Assembly (NCBI RefSeq): GCF_008704425.1
Contig: NZ_CP023696.1
Coordinates: forward strand, 620,001 to 684,000
Length of the DNA: 64,000 bases
Direction of reading: 5' to 3'
From: Streptomyces fradiae ATCC 10745 = DSM 40063
Lineage (GTDB): Bacteria > Actinomycetota > Actinomycetes > Streptomycetales > Streptomycetaceae
Made by a program: the position numbers and the translations under genes. The notes under the pieces were generated by a model. It was given only the letters and a program-made list of their open reading frames with translations, was not told the origin of the DNA and searched no databases. Of the stretch, positions 16,975-26,249 are shown piece after piece; the stretch's first letter is position 1, and each line of letters starts with the position of its first letter.

Positions 16975-17592
16975 ATGGCTCCGCACACCCGCCACGCCCG
17001 TCACGTCCTCCCCGAGTTCACCGAGCGCACCAGCTGGGGCACCCGCACCCTCGACCCGTACTCCAAGCTCCTCGAAGGGCGGATCGTGCTCCTCGGCACC
17101 CCCGTCGACGCGACCGCGGCCAACGACGTGGTCGCCCAGTTCGTCCACCTCGAGTACGCCGACCCCGACCAGGACATCTCGCTCTACATCAACTCCCCCG
17201 GCGGCCCGGTCGACGCGATGACCGCCATCTACGACGCCATGCAGCTCGTCCGCTGCGACGTGGCGACCACCTGCGTCGGCCAGGCCGCCTCCACCGCCGC
17301 CGTCCTGCTCGCCGCCGGCACCCCGGGCAAGCGCACCGCCCTCCCCGGCGCCCGCGTGCTGCTCCGGCAGCCCGAACTGGCCGAGCCTCTGCGCGGGCAG
17401 CCCTCCGACCTGGACGTCCACGCCCGCGAACTGCTGCGCCAGCACGCGCTCCTGGCCGACCTGCTGGCCCGGCACACCGGACGGGACCGCGACCGGGTCG
17501 TCGCCGACCTCGACCGGGACCTCGTCCTCGACGCGACCGGCGCACGGGAGCACGGCCTGGTGGACCACGTCGTCCGCACCCGGCGGGGATGA
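16975..17592 (+). CDS. ClpP-family protein with substituted catalytic His (probable pseudo-protease)
   Basis: A 205-residue homologue of the ClpP serine protease barrel subunit. The fold signatures [20 protein letters not shown] and GLVDHVV are intact. The nucleophile Ser106 is present in [10 protein letters not shown]. The next block, normally RVMIHQP, reads RVLLRQP, so Arg131 (codon CGG) replaces the catalytic His. An Asp at the third triad position is likely kept (DRD, about 180-182). Without His, peptide cleavage is unlikely. It may act as a structural or regulatory subunit in mixed rings with other ClpP paralogues, of which Streptomyces has several. The ATG is preceded by GGATGGAGG, and the stop overlaps the next start (ATGA). 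Confidence 0.85.
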   Translation: MAPHTRHARHVLPEFTERTSWGTRTLDPYSKLLEGRIVLLGTPVDATAANDVVAQFVHLEYADPDQDISLYINSPGGPVDAMTAIYDAMQLVRCDVATTCVGQAASTAAVLLAAGTPGKRTALPGARVLLRQPELAEPLRGQPSDLDVHARELLRQHALLADLLARHTGRDRDRVVADLDRDLVLDATGAREHGLVDHVVRTRRG

Positions 17593-17903
17593 CCGTGCAC
17601 CCGCCGACACCGCCGCCCCTGCCGGCCCTCACACGCGCGGAGGGCGCCTACGTGGACGCCTACCTGGCCGCCGCGGACCTGCTGGGACGCGCCAACCCGG
17701 CCCGCACCGCGCACACGTACGGCGCACTGCGGGCGGCCCAGGCGCTCGTCGCCCAAGCCACCGCGCTGCGCGACGCCCTGACGCTGATGCACCGGCGGGG
17801 TGAGCACGAGGTGCACGCCGCGACCCTGGCGCGTGCGCTGCGCGCGCTCGACGGCGAGCGGCGCACGGAGAGGGTGACGATGCCTCACGACCCGCCGGGC
17901 TGA
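17589..17903 (+). CDS. Small alpha-helical protein coupled to the ClpP homologue
   Basis: A 104-residue protein whose ATG overlaps the stop of the clpP-like gene (ATGA), so translation is coupled. Residues 12-92 are Ala/Leu/Arg-rich and predicted helical ([20 protein letters not shown], then [25 protein letters not shown]). There is no signal peptide, membrane span or Cys. The family is not recognised. The coupling suggests that it works with the unusual ClpP. Confidence 0.7.
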   Translation: MTVHPPTPPPLPALTRAEGAYVDAYLAAADLLGRANPARTAHTYGALRAAQALVAQATALRDALTLMHRRGEHEVHAATLARALRALDGERRTERVTMPHDPPG

Positions 17904-18179
17904 CGGGTTTCGCAGACCCGGTCGGGGGACGGGCACTGGCCCGAACGGCTGAGACGGACGGAGGAACTTCGTACGGGACGAGTTGCGGACCGGCGGTAGG
18001 CACCGGCCCCGCTCACCCCGCGACGCCGCAGGTACGGGGCTCAGCCCTGCGGGGCGCCCCGGCGGCGAAACACGGCTGTCCACCCGTTCGGAGCAGCAGT
18101 GACGAGGGTCACACCGCCCCGTCGCAACCCCCGATTCCCGGGTGGGGCGGGAAAGATCCGTCACGACGACAAGCCCCCG

Positions 18180-18400
18180 CCACCCGGGCGGGGCGGTCCG
18201 GGCGGACGCCGAGTCCTGCCGCCGTCCGGGCGACTGGTCGACACGAGTGGATCGGCAGGAGTGGAGGACCCGAGCAGTACGGGGCGGCCACCGCACAGGG
18301 TGCGGACCGGTCCCCCTCGGGGTGAAGCCGCGTCAGCGGCCGGGCATCTTCGTCCTGTCCGAACCCGACAGGCAATCCTTCACAGGCGGGTTGACGAAGG
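18180..18400 (+). ncRNA. Probable ydaO-type c-di-AMP riboswitch upstream of an NlpC/P60 gene
   Basis: The leader just before the hydrolase gene has elements I recall from actinobacterial ydaO RNAs: GGGGTGAAGCCGC (about 18319-18331), CGGGCATCTTCGTCC, then CCGAACCCGACAGG and ATCCTTCACAGGCGG ending about 20 bases before the start codon. Stems CCTGTC/GACAGG and GTCCTGCCG/CGGCAGGA can form. In Streptomyces this riboswitch class often controls cell-wall hydrolases such as RpfA. The 5' boundary is uncertain. The upstream part of the gap, 17904-18180, shows no gene and probably carries the promoter. Confidence 0.55.
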
Positions 18401-18407
18401 GTACTGC

Positions 18408-18908
18408 ATGTCCGCGACGCAGAATCAGGTCCCGGCACCGCCCTCCCCCGCGTCCCTGCCCGCCCGCAGGGCACGGATCGCCTCCGCCCTCGCCCTGGTG
18501 GCCGTCGGCGGCACGCTGGTCGCGCCGGGCGCCGCCCAGGAGGCGCACGCCGCCCCGGCCGCCGCCGGAAAGGCGCTGAAGGTGGCCGCGTCCAAGAAGG
18601 GCGCGCCGTACCAGTGGGGCGCCACCGGCCCGCACCGCTTCGACTGCTCGGGGCTGACGCTCTACTCGTACAAGCGGGCCGGCAAGAAGCTGCCGCGCAC
18701 GGCGCAGGCGCAGTACAACAAGACGCGCCGGGTGGCGAAGTCCGAGCGGCGCGGCGGCGACCTGGTCTTCTTCCACGGCCGCGGCGGCGTCTACCACGTC
18801 GGCATCTACGCGGGGAACAACCGGATCTGGCACTCCCCCAAGAGCGGTTCCTGGGTGAAGCTCGACCGCATCTGGACCGGCTCGGTCTCCTACGGCCGCG
18901 TGCGCTGA
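18408..18908 (+). CDS. Secreted NlpC/P60 peptidoglycan endopeptidase
   Basis: A 166-residue secreted protein that should cut gamma-D-Glu-diaminopimelate bonds in cell-wall stem peptides. The N-terminus has a positively charged start, a hydrophobic core (IASALALVAVGGTLVA) and an AHA-A cleavage site near residue 48. The catalytic domain fills the rest. The nucleophile Cys is in RFDCSGLT and the His in VYHVGIYAG; a further His lies in RIWHSPKSG. There is no extra binding domain, so it is among the smallest members. Expression is likely under the c-di-AMP riboswitch at 18180-18400. Confidence 0.9.
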   Translation: MSATQNQVPAPPSPASLPARRARIASALALVAVGGTLVAPGAAQEAHAAPAAAGKALKVAASKKGAPYQWGATGPHRFDCSGLTLYSYKRAGKKLPRTAQAQYNKTRRVAKSERRGGDLVFFHGRGGVYHVGIYAGNNRIWHSPKSGSWVKLDRIWTGSVSYGRVR

Positions 18909-18974
18909 CCCCTGCCCGGCCCCGCCCGGCGCCCGCCCCGCGGGGAGCCGCACGCGGGCGGGGCCCCGACCGGC

Positions 18975-19025
18975 CGGAGCCGTACCGGGCCGGGGCCGTA
19001 CCAGGCCGGAGCCGTACCGGGGCGG
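18975..19025. repeat. Three 17-18-bp direct repeats
   Basis: Copies of GGCCGGAGCCGTACC-like sequence (one reads GGCCGGGGCCGTACC) follow each other between the NlpC gene and the convergent ATP-binding protein gene. They may help terminate transcription. Confidence 0.45.
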
Positions 19026-19080
19026 TCCCCGGGGCGGGCGGTCCCCGGGGCGGGAGCCCGCGCGGGCGGGGCCGGCCGGG

Positions 19081-19509
19081 TCAGGGTCGTCCCGGTGTCC
19101 AGGGGAGCGCGATCCAGACGGTCTTGCCGCCCTCGTCGGTCGGTGTCACCGCCATCCGGCCGCCGTGCTCGGCGGTCAGCCACCGGACGATGGCCATCCC
19201 GCGCCCGTTGTCCTGCTGCACGGCCGCGGGGAGCCGCCGCGGCCAGCGCGGGTGGCTGTCGGTGACGCCGATCCGCAGCCGCTCGTCACGTTCGAGGCGC
19301 AGCTCGACGGTGAAGAACGGCGATCGCCCGGAGGTGTGCTGGACCGCGTTGGTGACCAGTTCGGAGACGATCAGCCGGATCGTTTCCGCTGGGTCGGTCC
19401 CGGCCGGCAGTCCCCACTCGGCGAGCACGTCGGACACCTGGCCGCGGGCGGCCGGGACCGACGCGGGATCGCTCGGCAGAGTGATGGACGCTTCCCTGTG
19501 GTCTGCCAT
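19081..19509 (-). CDS. RsbW-like ATP-binding regulatory protein
   Basis: A 142-residue stand-alone HATPase_c protein of the anti-sigma/serine kinase type that is greatly expanded in Streptomyces. The N-box is LIVSELVTNAVQHT and the glycine box is DNGRGMAIVRWL, followed by GKTVWIALPW. Such proteins phosphorylate anti-anti-sigma partners or bind sigma factors. No partner gene lies beside it. It reads toward the NlpC gene and is separated from bioF by 180 bases. Confidence 0.85.
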   Translation of the reverse strand: MADHREASITLPSDPASVPAARGQVSDVLAEWGLPAGTDPAETIRLIVSELVTNAVQHTSGRSPFFTVELRLERDERLRIGVTDSHPRWPRRLPAAVQQDNGRGMAIVRWLTAEHGGRMAVTPTDEGGKTVWIALPWTPGRP

Positions 19510-19689
19510 GGCGCGCTGTCCCTTTCCCGCCCGGTGCCGGACCCCGCCATGCCGTGGGTGGCCGGTGGAACGGCTCCGGGCTGTGCTTCGCGCCAGACTG
19601 CCACTGTTGCCTCCCCCGTGGGAGCCCCGCGCCGGGACAGGGGGCGCAGTGCCGCTCGAAGCGGTGAACGCTGCGACAGAAGAACGGTT

Positions 19690-20862
19690 TCAGCAGGGCG
19701 GCGCGGTCCGCAGGACCACGGCCACCGCGCGGTCGGTCTGCTCCTCCGTCAGGTCGGCGCGGGCGGTGAGTCGCAGCCGTGAGACGCCGTCGGGCACCGA
19801 CGGCGGCCGGAAGCAGCCGACGGCCAGGCCCTCGGCGCGGCAGTCGGCGGCCCACCGCACCGCCGCCTCCGGGGACGGCGCCCGCACCGACACGACCGCG
19901 GCGTCGGGCCGGGCGGCGCTCAGCCCCGCGGCGGTGAGCCGGGCGTGCAGGGCCGCCGCCACCGCGCGGGCGCGGCCCGCCCGGTCCGGTTCGCGGCGCA
20001 GCAGGCGCAGGGCGGCCAGGGCGGCGCCCGCGGCGGCCGGGGCGAGGCCCGTGTCGAAGATGAAGGTCCGGGCGGCGTTCACCAGGTGCTCCACCACGCG
20101 GGCGGGGCCGAGGACGGCGCCGCCCTGGCTGCCCAGGGACTTGGAGAGGGTCACCGTGGCCACCACGTCGGGCGCGCCGGAGAGGCCCGCCGCGTGCAGG
20201 GCGCCCCGGCCGCCGTCGCCGAGCACGCCCAGCCCGTGCGCGTCGTCCACGACGAGGGCGGCGCCGTGCTCCCGGCAGGCCGCGGCGAGCGCCCCGAGCG
20301 GGGCGGCGTCGCCGTCGACGGAGAACACCGAGTCGCTGACGACCAGGGCCCGCCGCCCGGGGTGGGCGGCGAGGGTCTTGCGCACGGCCTCCGGATCGGC
20401 GTGCGGGACGACGGCGGTCTCGGCGCGGGAGAGCCGGCAGCCGTCCACGAGGGAGGCGTGGTTGTCCGCGTCGGAGACGAGGAGGGAGCCGCGCGCGCCG
20501 AGCGCGGTGAGCGCGGCGAGGTTCGCGGCGTACCCGGAGGAGAAGACGAGGGCCGCCTCGAAGCCGCAGAAGCCGGCGAGCTCCCGCTCCAGTTCGGCGT
20601 GGAGGGCGGTGGTGCCGGTGACCAGGCGCGAGCCGGTGGCGCCGGCGCCCCAGCGGTGGGCCGCGCCGGCCGCCGCCGCGGTCACCTCGGGGTGGCGGGT
20701 GAGGCCGAGGTAGTCGTTGCCCGCCAGGTCCAGCAGGTCCGTGTCGGCGGGGCGGGGGCGCAGGGTGCGGACGAGCCCCGCGGCGGCGCGGCGGCGCGCC
20801 TCGTCGGCGGTCCAGCCGAACGGGTCCTCGGGCACGGCGGCGCCGGGCGCGTCCTCGGGCAT
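19690..20862 (-). CDS. bioF: 8-amino-7-oxononanoate synthase
   Basis: A 390-residue PLP enzyme that condenses pimeloyl-ACP/CoA with alanine in the first step of biotin ring assembly. It shows [28 protein letters not shown] and [30 protein letters not shown] binds the cofactor, and the PLP lysine is in [11 protein letters not shown]. The ATG at 20862, with AGGGGACC upstream, gives a better N-terminus than the frame start at 20889. It is transcribed divergently from bioB with 142 bases between starts, and together with bioB, bioA and bioD completes the late biotin pathway. Confidence 0.92.
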   Translation of the reverse strand: MPEDAPGAAVPEDPFGWTADEARRRAAAGLVRTLRPRPADTDLLDLAGNDYLGLTRHPEVTAAAAGAAHRWGAGATGSRLVTGTTALHAELERELAGFCGFEAALVFSSGYAANLAALTALGARGSLLVSDADNHASLVDGCRLSRAETAVVPHADPEAVRKTLAAHPGRRALVVSDSVFSVDGDAAPLGALAAACREHGAALVVDDAHGLGVLGDGGRGALHAAGLSGAPDVVATVTLSKSLGSQGGAVLGPARVVEHLVNAARTFIFDTGLAPAAAGAALAALRLLRREPDRAGRARAVAAALHARLTAAGLSAARPDAAVVSVRAPSPEAAVRWAADCRAEGLAVGCFRPPSVPDGVSRLRLTARADLTEEQTDRAVAVVLRTAPPC

Positions 20863-20919
20863 GTGTGGTCCCCTTTGTAGGCAGCGCACAGACCCTAACC
20901 AAGAAGGTGCGCGGTCAGA

Positions 20920-20935
20920 GTGTGGTCATCCACAC
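20920..20935. promoter_or_regulatory. Candidate operator in the bioF-bioB divergent promoter
   Basis: GTGTGGTCATCCACAC is a perfect inverted repeat with six-base arms and a four-base centre, midway between the divergent bioF and bioB starts. It is a reasonable site for a biotin-responsive repressor. Regulator identity is not known from the window. Confidence 0.45.
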
Positions 20936-21004
20936 ACCTCCGACGGGCGCCGTTGTCCGGTTCCTCCTTGGCCAGGGGGTGCGCCGTGCGTCAGGATCAG
21001 CGCC

Positions 21005-22288
21005 ATGGACCTGTTGAACACGTTGGTGGACAAGGGGCTGCGGCGTGAGCTGCCGACCCGTGAAGAGGCGCTCGCCGTCCTGGCGACCTCCGACGACGAG
21101 CTGCTGGACGTGGTGGCCGCGGCGGGCAGGGTGCGGCGCCACTGGTTCGGGCGGCGGGTGAAGCTCAACTACCTGGTCAACCTGAAGTCGGGGCTGTGCC
21201 CCGAGGACTGCTCGTACTGCTCGCAGCGGCTCGGGTCGACGGCCGGCATCCTCAAGTACACCTGGCTGAAGCCCGACGAGGCGTCCCAGGCGGCGGCCGC
21301 GGGCATCGCGGGCGGGGCGAAGCGGGTCTGCCTCGTCGCCAGCGGCCGGGGGCCGACGGACCGGGACGTGGACCGGGTCTCGAAGACGATCGAGGCCATC
21401 AAGGAGGACAACGAGGGCGTCGAGGTGTGCGCGTGCCTCGGGCTGCTCTCCGACGGCCAGGCCGAGCGGCTGCGTGCCGCGGGGGCCGACGCGTACAACC
21501 ACAACCTCAACACGTCGGAGTCGACGTACGGGGAGATCACGACCACCCACACGTACGCGGACCGCGTCGACACGGTGCGCAGGGCCCACGAGGCGGGCCT
21601 GTCCGCCTGCTCGGGGCTGATCGCGGGGATGGGCGAGTCCGACGAGGACCTGGTCGACGTGGTCTTCTCGCTGCGCGAGCTGGACCCGGACTCGGTGCCG
21701 GTGAACTTCCTGATCCCGTTCGAGGGCACGCCGCTCGCCAAGGAGTGGAACCTCACCCCGCAGCGGGCGCTGCGCATCCTGGCGATGGTCCGGTTCGTCT
21801 GCCCGGACGTCGAGGTGCGGCTGGCCGGCGGGCGCGAGGTGCATCTGCGGACGCTGCAGCCGCTCGCGCTGCACCTGGCCAACTCCATCTTCCTGGGCGA
21901 CTACCTGACCAGCGAGGGCCAGGCCGGCAAGGCGGACCTGGAGATGATCGCGGACGCCGGCTTCGAGGTGGAGGGCGCCGGGACGACGACGCTGCCCGAG
22001 CACCGCGCGGACGCGGCGGCCGGCGGCTGCGGGACGGGCGGGGGCTGCGGCTCCGGCTCCGGCTCCGGCGGGGTGTGCGGCACGTCGGAGGGTGACGGGA
22101 ACGCGGCGGCCGGGGCGGCGGCGGCCGGCACGGCGGGCGAGGCCGGCACGGCGGGCGCGGCCGGGGCGGCGGTGGACGCCGGCGCGGCGGACGCCGGTGC
22201 GGTGGACGCGTCCGTTCCCGGTGCCCGGCCGGACCTGGTGGCGGTGCGCCGCCGGGGCGCCGGCACGGACCTCGCGCCCAATGCCTGA
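21005..22288 (+). CDS. bioB: Biotin synthase
   Basis: A 427-residue radical-SAM enzyme that inserts sulphur into dethiobiotin. The SAM [4Fe-4S] cluster cysteines are C65, C69 and C72 ([10 protein letters not shown]). Family blocks [12 protein letters not shown] and [14 protein letters not shown] follow. The conserved Arg in [10 protein letters not shown], which binds the auxiliary cluster, is present, and [16 protein letters not shown] closes the core. After about residue 335 the protein carries a 90-residue tail of Gly, Ala, Ser and Cys ([17 protein letters not shown], then Ala-rich) that is not part of the fold. The ATG at 21005 is chosen because the core starts there. The stop overlaps bioA by eight bases. 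Confidence 0.93.
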   Translation: MDLLNTLVDKGLRRELPTREEALAVLATSDDELLDVVAAAGRVRRHWFGRRVKLNYLVNLKSGLCPEDCSYCSQRLGSTAGILKYTWLKPDEASQAAAAGIAGGAKRVCLVASGRGPTDRDVDRVSKTIEAIKEDNEGVEVCACLGLLSDGQAERLRAAGADAYNHNLNTSESTYGEITTTHTYADRVDTVRRAHEAGLSACSGLIAGMGESDEDLVDVVFSLRELDPDSVPVNFLIPFEGTPLAKEWNLTPQRALRILAMVRFVCPDVEVRLAGGREVHLRTLQPLALHLANSIFLGDYLTSEGQAGKADLEMIADAGFEVEGAGTTTLPEHRADAAAGGCGTGGGCGSGSGSGGVCGTSEGDGNAAAGAAAAGTAGEAGTAGAAGAAVDAGAADAGAVDASVPGARPDLVAVRRRGAGTDLAPNA

Positions 22289-23576
22289 GCCCCGCTACAC
22301 GCCGGGCGAGCTGCTGGCGCTGGACCGGGAGCACGTGTGGCACCCGTACGGCCCGATGCCCGGCCGGGTCGAGCCGCTCGTGGTGGAGTCGGCGTCCGGG
22401 GTGCGGCTGCGCCTCGCCGAGCCGGCCGGCGGGCACACGGAGCTGGTGGACGGCATGTCGTCCTGGTGGTCGGCCGTGCACGGCTACGGCCACCCGGTCC
22501 TCGACGAGGCCGTCCGCGACCAGCTCGGCCGGATGAGCCACGTGATGTTCGGCGGGCTCACCCACGAGCCCGCCGTCCGGCTGGCCGAGCGCCTCGTGGA
22601 GATCACCCCGGAGCCGCTGCGGCACGTGTTCCTCTGCGACTCCGGCTCGGTCTCCGTCGAGGTCGCCGTGAAGATGTGCCTGCAGTACTGGCGGTCCACC
22701 GGCCGCCCGGCCAAGCGGCGGCTGCTGACCTGGCGGGGCGGCTACCACGGGGACACCTGGCAGCCGATGTCGGTGTGCGACCCCGAGGGCGGGATGCACG
22801 AGCTGTGGACGGGCGTGCTGCCGCGCCAGGTCTTCGCCCCGGCGCCCCCCGCGGAGTACGACGAGGAGTACGCGCGCGAGCTGCGCGCCCTCGTCGCCCG
22901 CCACGCCGACGAGCTGGCCGCCGTGATCGTCGAGCCGGTGGTGCAGGGCGCGGGCGGCATGCGCTTCCACTCCCCCGCGTACCTGCGGGTGCTGCGGGAG
23001 GCGTGCGACGCCCACGACGTGCTGCTCGTGTTCGACGAGGTCGCGACCGGCTTCGGCCGGACGGGGTCGCTGTTCGCGGCCGGGCACGCCGGGGTGTCGC
23101 CCGATGTGATGTGCCTCGGCAAGGCCCTGACCGGCGGCTACCTGTCGATGGCGGCCACCCTGTGCACGACGCGGGTCGCCGAGGGCATCTCGCGCGGCGA
23201 GGTCCCGGTGCTGGCGCACGGGCCGACGTTCATGGGCAACCCGCTCGCGTCCGCCGTGGCCTGCGCCTCCATCGACCTGCTGCTCTCCCAGGACTGGGCG
23301 CGGGAGGTCGAGCGGATCGGGACCGGGCTGCGCGCGGGGCTGGAGCCGGCGCGCGCGCTGCCCGGAGTCCGGGACGTGCGCGTCCTGGGCGCCATCGGCG
23401 TGGTCCAGCTCGACCACCCGGTCGACATGGCGGCGGCCACGGCCGCGGCGGTGCGCGAGGGCGTGTGGCTGCGGCCGTTCCGGGATCTGGTGTACGTGAT
23501 GCCGCCCTACGTCACGGACGACGAGGACCTGGCACGGATCTGCCGCGCGGTGTGCGCGGCCGCGAGGGAGGGCTGA
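22281..23576 (+). CDS. bioA: Adenosylmethionine-8-amino-7-oxononanoate aminotransferase
   Basis: A 431-residue class III PLP aminotransferase that makes 7,8-diaminopelargonate using SAM as amino donor. It shows HVWHPYGPM and the BioA-specific [16 protein letters not shown] near the N-terminus. [13 protein letters not shown] contacts PLP, and [12 protein letters not shown] is the PLP aspartate block. The Schiff-base Lys is in [11 protein letters not shown], and [10 protein letters not shown] follows. The ATG at 22281 overlaps the bioB stop, so the two are translationally coupled. Confidence 0.93.
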   Translation: MPEPRYTPGELLALDREHVWHPYGPMPGRVEPLVVESASGVRLRLAEPAGGHTELVDGMSSWWSAVHGYGHPVLDEAVRDQLGRMSHVMFGGLTHEPAVRLAERLVEITPEPLRHVFLCDSGSVSVEVAVKMCLQYWRSTGRPAKRRLLTWRGGYHGDTWQPMSVCDPEGGMHELWTGVLPRQVFAPAPPAEYDEEYARELRALVARHADELAAVIVEPVVQGAGGMRFHSPAYLRVLREACDAHDVLLVFDEVATGFGRTGSLFAAGHAGVSPDVMCLGKALTGGYLSMAATLCTTRVAEGISRGEVPVLAHGPTFMGNPLASAVACASIDLLLSQDWAREVERIGTGLRAGLEPARALPGVRDVRVLGAIGVVQLDHPVDMAAATAAAVREGVWLRPFRDLVYVMPPYVTDDEDLARICRAVCAAAREG

Positions 23577-23577
23577 C

Positions 23578-24300
23578 ATGCCGGTCGTGGTGGTGAGCGG
23601 TACCGGTACGGAGATCGGCAAGACGGTCGTCACGGCGGCCGTGGCCGCGGCGGCCCGTGCGGCGGGCCGTTCGGTGGCCGTGCTGAAACCCGCCCAGACC
23701 GGTGTCGGGCCGCGCGAGCGGGGCGACGCCGACGAGGTCGTACGGCTGGCCGGCCCCGGGGTGACCGGGCGCGAACTGGCCCGGTTCCCCGAGCCCCTGG
23801 CGCCGGAGACCGCCGCGCGCCGGGCCGGGATGGCGCCGGTGCGGCCGGAGGCGGTGGCGGAGGCGGCCGGGAAGCTGGCGGCCGGGCACGATCTGGTGCT
23901 GGTCGAGGGCGCGGGCGGGCTGCTGGTCCGGTACGACGCGGACGGCGGCACACTGGCCGACGCGGCGCGGCTGCTGGGCGCGCCGGTGCTGGTCGTCGCC
24001 CCGGCGGGGCTCGGCACGCTGAACGCGGCGGCGCTGACCGGTGAGGCGCTGCGCACGCGCGGCCTCGTCCAGCTGGGCGTGGTCGTGGGCTCCTGGCCGG
24101 CGGCGCCCGGCCTGGCCGAGCGGTGCAACCTGGCCGACCTCCCGGTGTCGGCGGGCGCCCCGCTGCTGGGCGCGGTGCCCGCGGGCGCCGGCGCGCTGGC
24201 CCCCGAGGCGTTCCGGTCGGCGGCGCCCTCCTGGCTGGCGGCGCCGCTGGGCGGCACGTGGGAGGCGGAGGCGTTCACCCGCGCGGCGGGCGCCGTCTGA
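23578..24300 (+). CDS. bioD: Dethiobiotin synthetase
   Basis: A 240-residue ATP-dependent enzyme that closes the ureido ring of dethiobiotin from diaminopelargonate and CO2. The P-loop is GTGTEIGKTVV at the N-terminus, the substrate-binding Lys is in LKPAQTG, and VEGAGGLLVRY is the diagnostic family motif. It starts one base after the bioA stop, completing bioB-bioA-bioD on the plus strand. Confidence 0.92.
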   Translation: MPVVVVSGTGTEIGKTVVTAAVAAAARAAGRSVAVLKPAQTGVGPRERGDADEVVRLAGPGVTGRELARFPEPLAPETAARRAGMAPVRPEAVAEAAGKLAAGHDLVLVEGAGGLLVRYDADGGTLADAARLLGAPVLVVAPAGLGTLNAAALTGEALRTRGLVQLGVVVGSWPAAPGLAERCNLADLPVSAGAPLLGAVPAGAGALAPEAFRSAAPSWLAAPLGGTWEAEAFTRAAGAV

Positions 24301-24339
24301 GGGGGCGCGGCGGGGTGCCGGGCGCCTACGCTGCCCGGT

Positions 24340-24684
24340 ATGCGAGCGACGGTGAGCGAACTGGTGGTCGACTGCGCGGACCCGGCCGCCCTGGTGCGGT
24401 TCTGGGCCGCGCTGCTGGGCGGTGAGCCCGTGGACCGGGACGCCGGGTGGTCGTACGTGGAGCCGCCCGGCTTCGTGCGCCTGGCCTTCCAGCGGGTGCC
24501 GGAGGGCAAGGCCGTGAAGAACCGGCTCCACCTCGACCTGGCGGGCGGCGACGTGGCGGCGGCGGCGGACGGGGCGGTCGCCCTGGGCGCCGTGCGGGTC
24601 GGCGGTCCGGTGCGGGACCCGCAGGGGGCCTACCAGGTGATGCGCGACCCGGAGGGCAACGAGTTCTGCTTCGTGCGCGGCTGA
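24340..24684 (+). CDS. VOC (glyoxalase-like) superfamily protein
   Basis: A 114-residue single vicinal-oxygen-chelate domain. The fold shows as ELVVDCADPAALVRFWAALLG at the N-terminus, RLHLDLAGGDV in the middle and VMRDPEGNEFCFV at the end, with metal-ligand-like His and Glu in NRLHLDL and EFCFV. It could be a small-molecule binding or resistance protein. The substrate is unknown. It is 39 bases from bioD but unlikely to be part of the biotin pathway. Confidence 0.82.
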   Translation: MRATVSELVVDCADPAALVRFWAALLGGEPVDRDAGWSYVEPPGFVRLAFQRVPEGKAVKNRLHLDLAGGDVAAAADGAVALGAVRVGGPVRDPQGAYQVMRDPEGNEFCFVRG

Positions 24685-24797
24685 CGGGCGCTCGCGGGCG
24701 CCGGGCGGGGCACAATCCCCGTGTCCGCCCGTACTCCCGGTGCCACGGGGCCGCCGGGCCGACGGGGCTGCCGGACACTGTCGACAGGAGGTCCGCG

Positions 24798-25478
24798 ATG
24801 ACGGAGCACAGGTCGGGCACGGGCGGCCGGGACGCCGTGTGCCATCCGCTGTTCGCCCGGTTCTACGCGCGCCTGAGCGTGGCGGCCGAGACGAAGGGCG
24901 GGGTCGGCGAGCTGCGGCGGGAGCTGCTGGACGGGCTGTCCGGGCGGGTGGTGGAGGTGGGCGCGGGCAACGGCCTGAACTTCCCGCACTACCCGGCGGC
25001 CGTGTCCGAGGTCGTCGCGATCGAACCGGAGCGGGTGCTGCGGCGGCTCGCCGCCGAGGCGGGGCTGCGGGCCGGGGTGCCGGTCGACGTGGTGCCGGGC
25101 ACCGCCGAGGCGCTGCCCGTCAAGAGCGAGGCGTTCGAGGGCGCCGTCGCGTCGCTGGTGCTGTGCAGCGTCAGGGACGTGGAGCGGTCGCTCGCCGAGC
25201 TGCGGCGGGTCCTCAAGCCGGGTGGTGAGCTGCGGTTCTTCGAGCACGGGCGAGCGCGCGGGCGGGCGGCGGCGGCCGTGCAGCGGGGCCTGGACGCGAC
25301 GGTGTGGCCCCGCCTGTTCGGCGGCTGCCACACGGCGCGCGACCCGCTCGCCGCGATCGAGGCCGCGGGGTTCGAGATCGTCACGTACCGGCGGCTGCGC
25401 CTTCCCGAGCGGGGTCTTCCGCTGCCGTCCTCACCCGCCGTCCTGGGCGTCGCACGGCGTCCCGCGCCCGGCGCCTGA
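24798..25478 (+). CDS. Class I SAM-dependent methyltransferase
   Basis: A 226-residue protein with a UbiE/Methyltransf_11-type fold. Motif I is VVEVGAGNGLNF, the acidic loop is VVAIEPERVL, and the later ALPVKSEAFEGAVASLVLCSV and LRRVLKPGGELRFFEHGR are standard blocks. The C-terminus includes LFGGCHTARDPLAAIEAAGFEI, as in METTL7-like proteins. The ATG follows ACAGGAGG. The substrate is unknown. Its end overlaps the convergent gene at 25381 by 98 bases. Confidence 0.85.
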   Translation: MTEHRSGTGGRDAVCHPLFARFYARLSVAAETKGGVGELRRELLDGLSGRVVEVGAGNGLNFPHYPAAVSEVVAIEPERVLRRLAAEAGLRAGVPVDVVPGTAEALPVKSEAFEGAVASLVLCSVRDVERSLAELRRVLKPGGELRFFEHGRARGRAAAAVQRGLDATVWPRLFGGCHTARDPLAAIEAAGFEIVTYRRLRLPERGLPLPSSPAVLGVARRPAPGA

Positions 25479-25689
25479 GCCCCCCGTACCCGCAGCCGCG
25501 CAGGTCGGCCGGGGAGATCCGGGCCCGTCCGCCGTTGGTGACGAGGGCGTTGACCGGGGTCATCGGGTCGGCGGCCATCGCCTTGGCGAGGAGGACGCCG
25601 AGGGCCAGGGGCAGCAGGGTCCCGGCGAGGACCGCGCCGAGGGGGGCGAGCCGCCTCGGCGTGATGCGGCGTGTCGGTGCGCTGGTCAT
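25381..25689 (-). CDS. Small single-span membrane protein, unknown
   Basis: A 102-residue frame from an ATG at 25689. A basic N-terminus (TRRITPRRLAPLG) leads into one hydrophobic stretch (AVLAGTLLPLALGVLLAKAM), then a short Gly-rich domain ending in ADLRGCGYGG. Third positions are strongly G/C up to that point, which supports coding. The Arg-rich last 30 residues overlap the methyltransferase and may not be functional. Family not recognised. Confidence 0.5.
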   Translation of the reverse strand: MTSAPTRRITPRRLAPLGAVLAGTLLPLALGVLLAKAMAADPMTPVNALVTNGGRARISPADLRGCGYGGLRRRARDAVRRPGRRVRTAAEDPAREGAAAGT

Positions 25690-25861
25690 GGCGCCAAGGA
25701 AACCGGCGGGGCCGCGCACCGCGTATCCGCGGGGGTACTCAGGCACGCGAGCCACGCGTACTCACCCGTCCGGCGAACCCGCCGCGCCTTCCGCACGGCC
25801 GCCCCGTCCGTCACGGCGGCCGGGAGCGGGCCGCGCCCGAGCGGGCCGCGCGGCGTGCTCG

Positions 25862-26233
25862 TCAGTGGGTCCAGCGCTCCAGTTCGCCGGCGATGTCGCG
25901 GACGTCCGCCGCCCCGTCCTTCACCAGCCGCGCCAGCTCCCGCACGCGCTCCGGGGACGTGGTGACCCGCAGCCCCGAGGCGAGCAGGTAGCCGTAGGCG
26001 ACGGCCGACGCGAACAGCGCGTTGGAGTGCCCCAGCGCCGGTATGTGCATCAGGAGCTGGAGCAAGGCGGCGGCCCTGGTGTGCGGGTCGTCGTAGACGG
26101 CGATGCCGAAGATCTCGGCGTCGTGGCGGCTGACGGCGGCGACGAGCGCGCCCCAGTCGGCGACCTGCGGGTCGCCCGGGGCCTTCTGCTCGGCGACCAT
26201 CAGCAGCCAGGCGAGGTCGATGGAGACGCTCAT
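25862..26233 (-). CDS. Fic/Doc-like toxin component (degenerate motif)
   Basis: A 123-residue protein 16 bases downstream of a ribbon-helix-helix antitoxin gene, like the short Fic-family toxin components annotated in Streptomyces. The region equivalent to the Fic/Doc motif (HxFxxGNKR) reads HIPALGHSNALFASAVAYGYL. It keeps the first His and the following helix but lacks the GNKR residues that bind phosphates. Doc toxins phosphorylate EF-Tu, but this activity cannot be assumed here. ATG start. Confidence 0.65.
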   Translation of the reverse strand: MSVSIDLAWLLMVAEQKAPGDPQVADWGALVAAVSRHDAEIFGIAVYDDPHTRAAALLQLLMHIPALGHSNALFASAVAYGYLLASGLRVTTSPERVRELARLVKDGAADVRDIAGELERWTH

Positions 26234-26249
26234 ACGCGGACGGCCGCCC

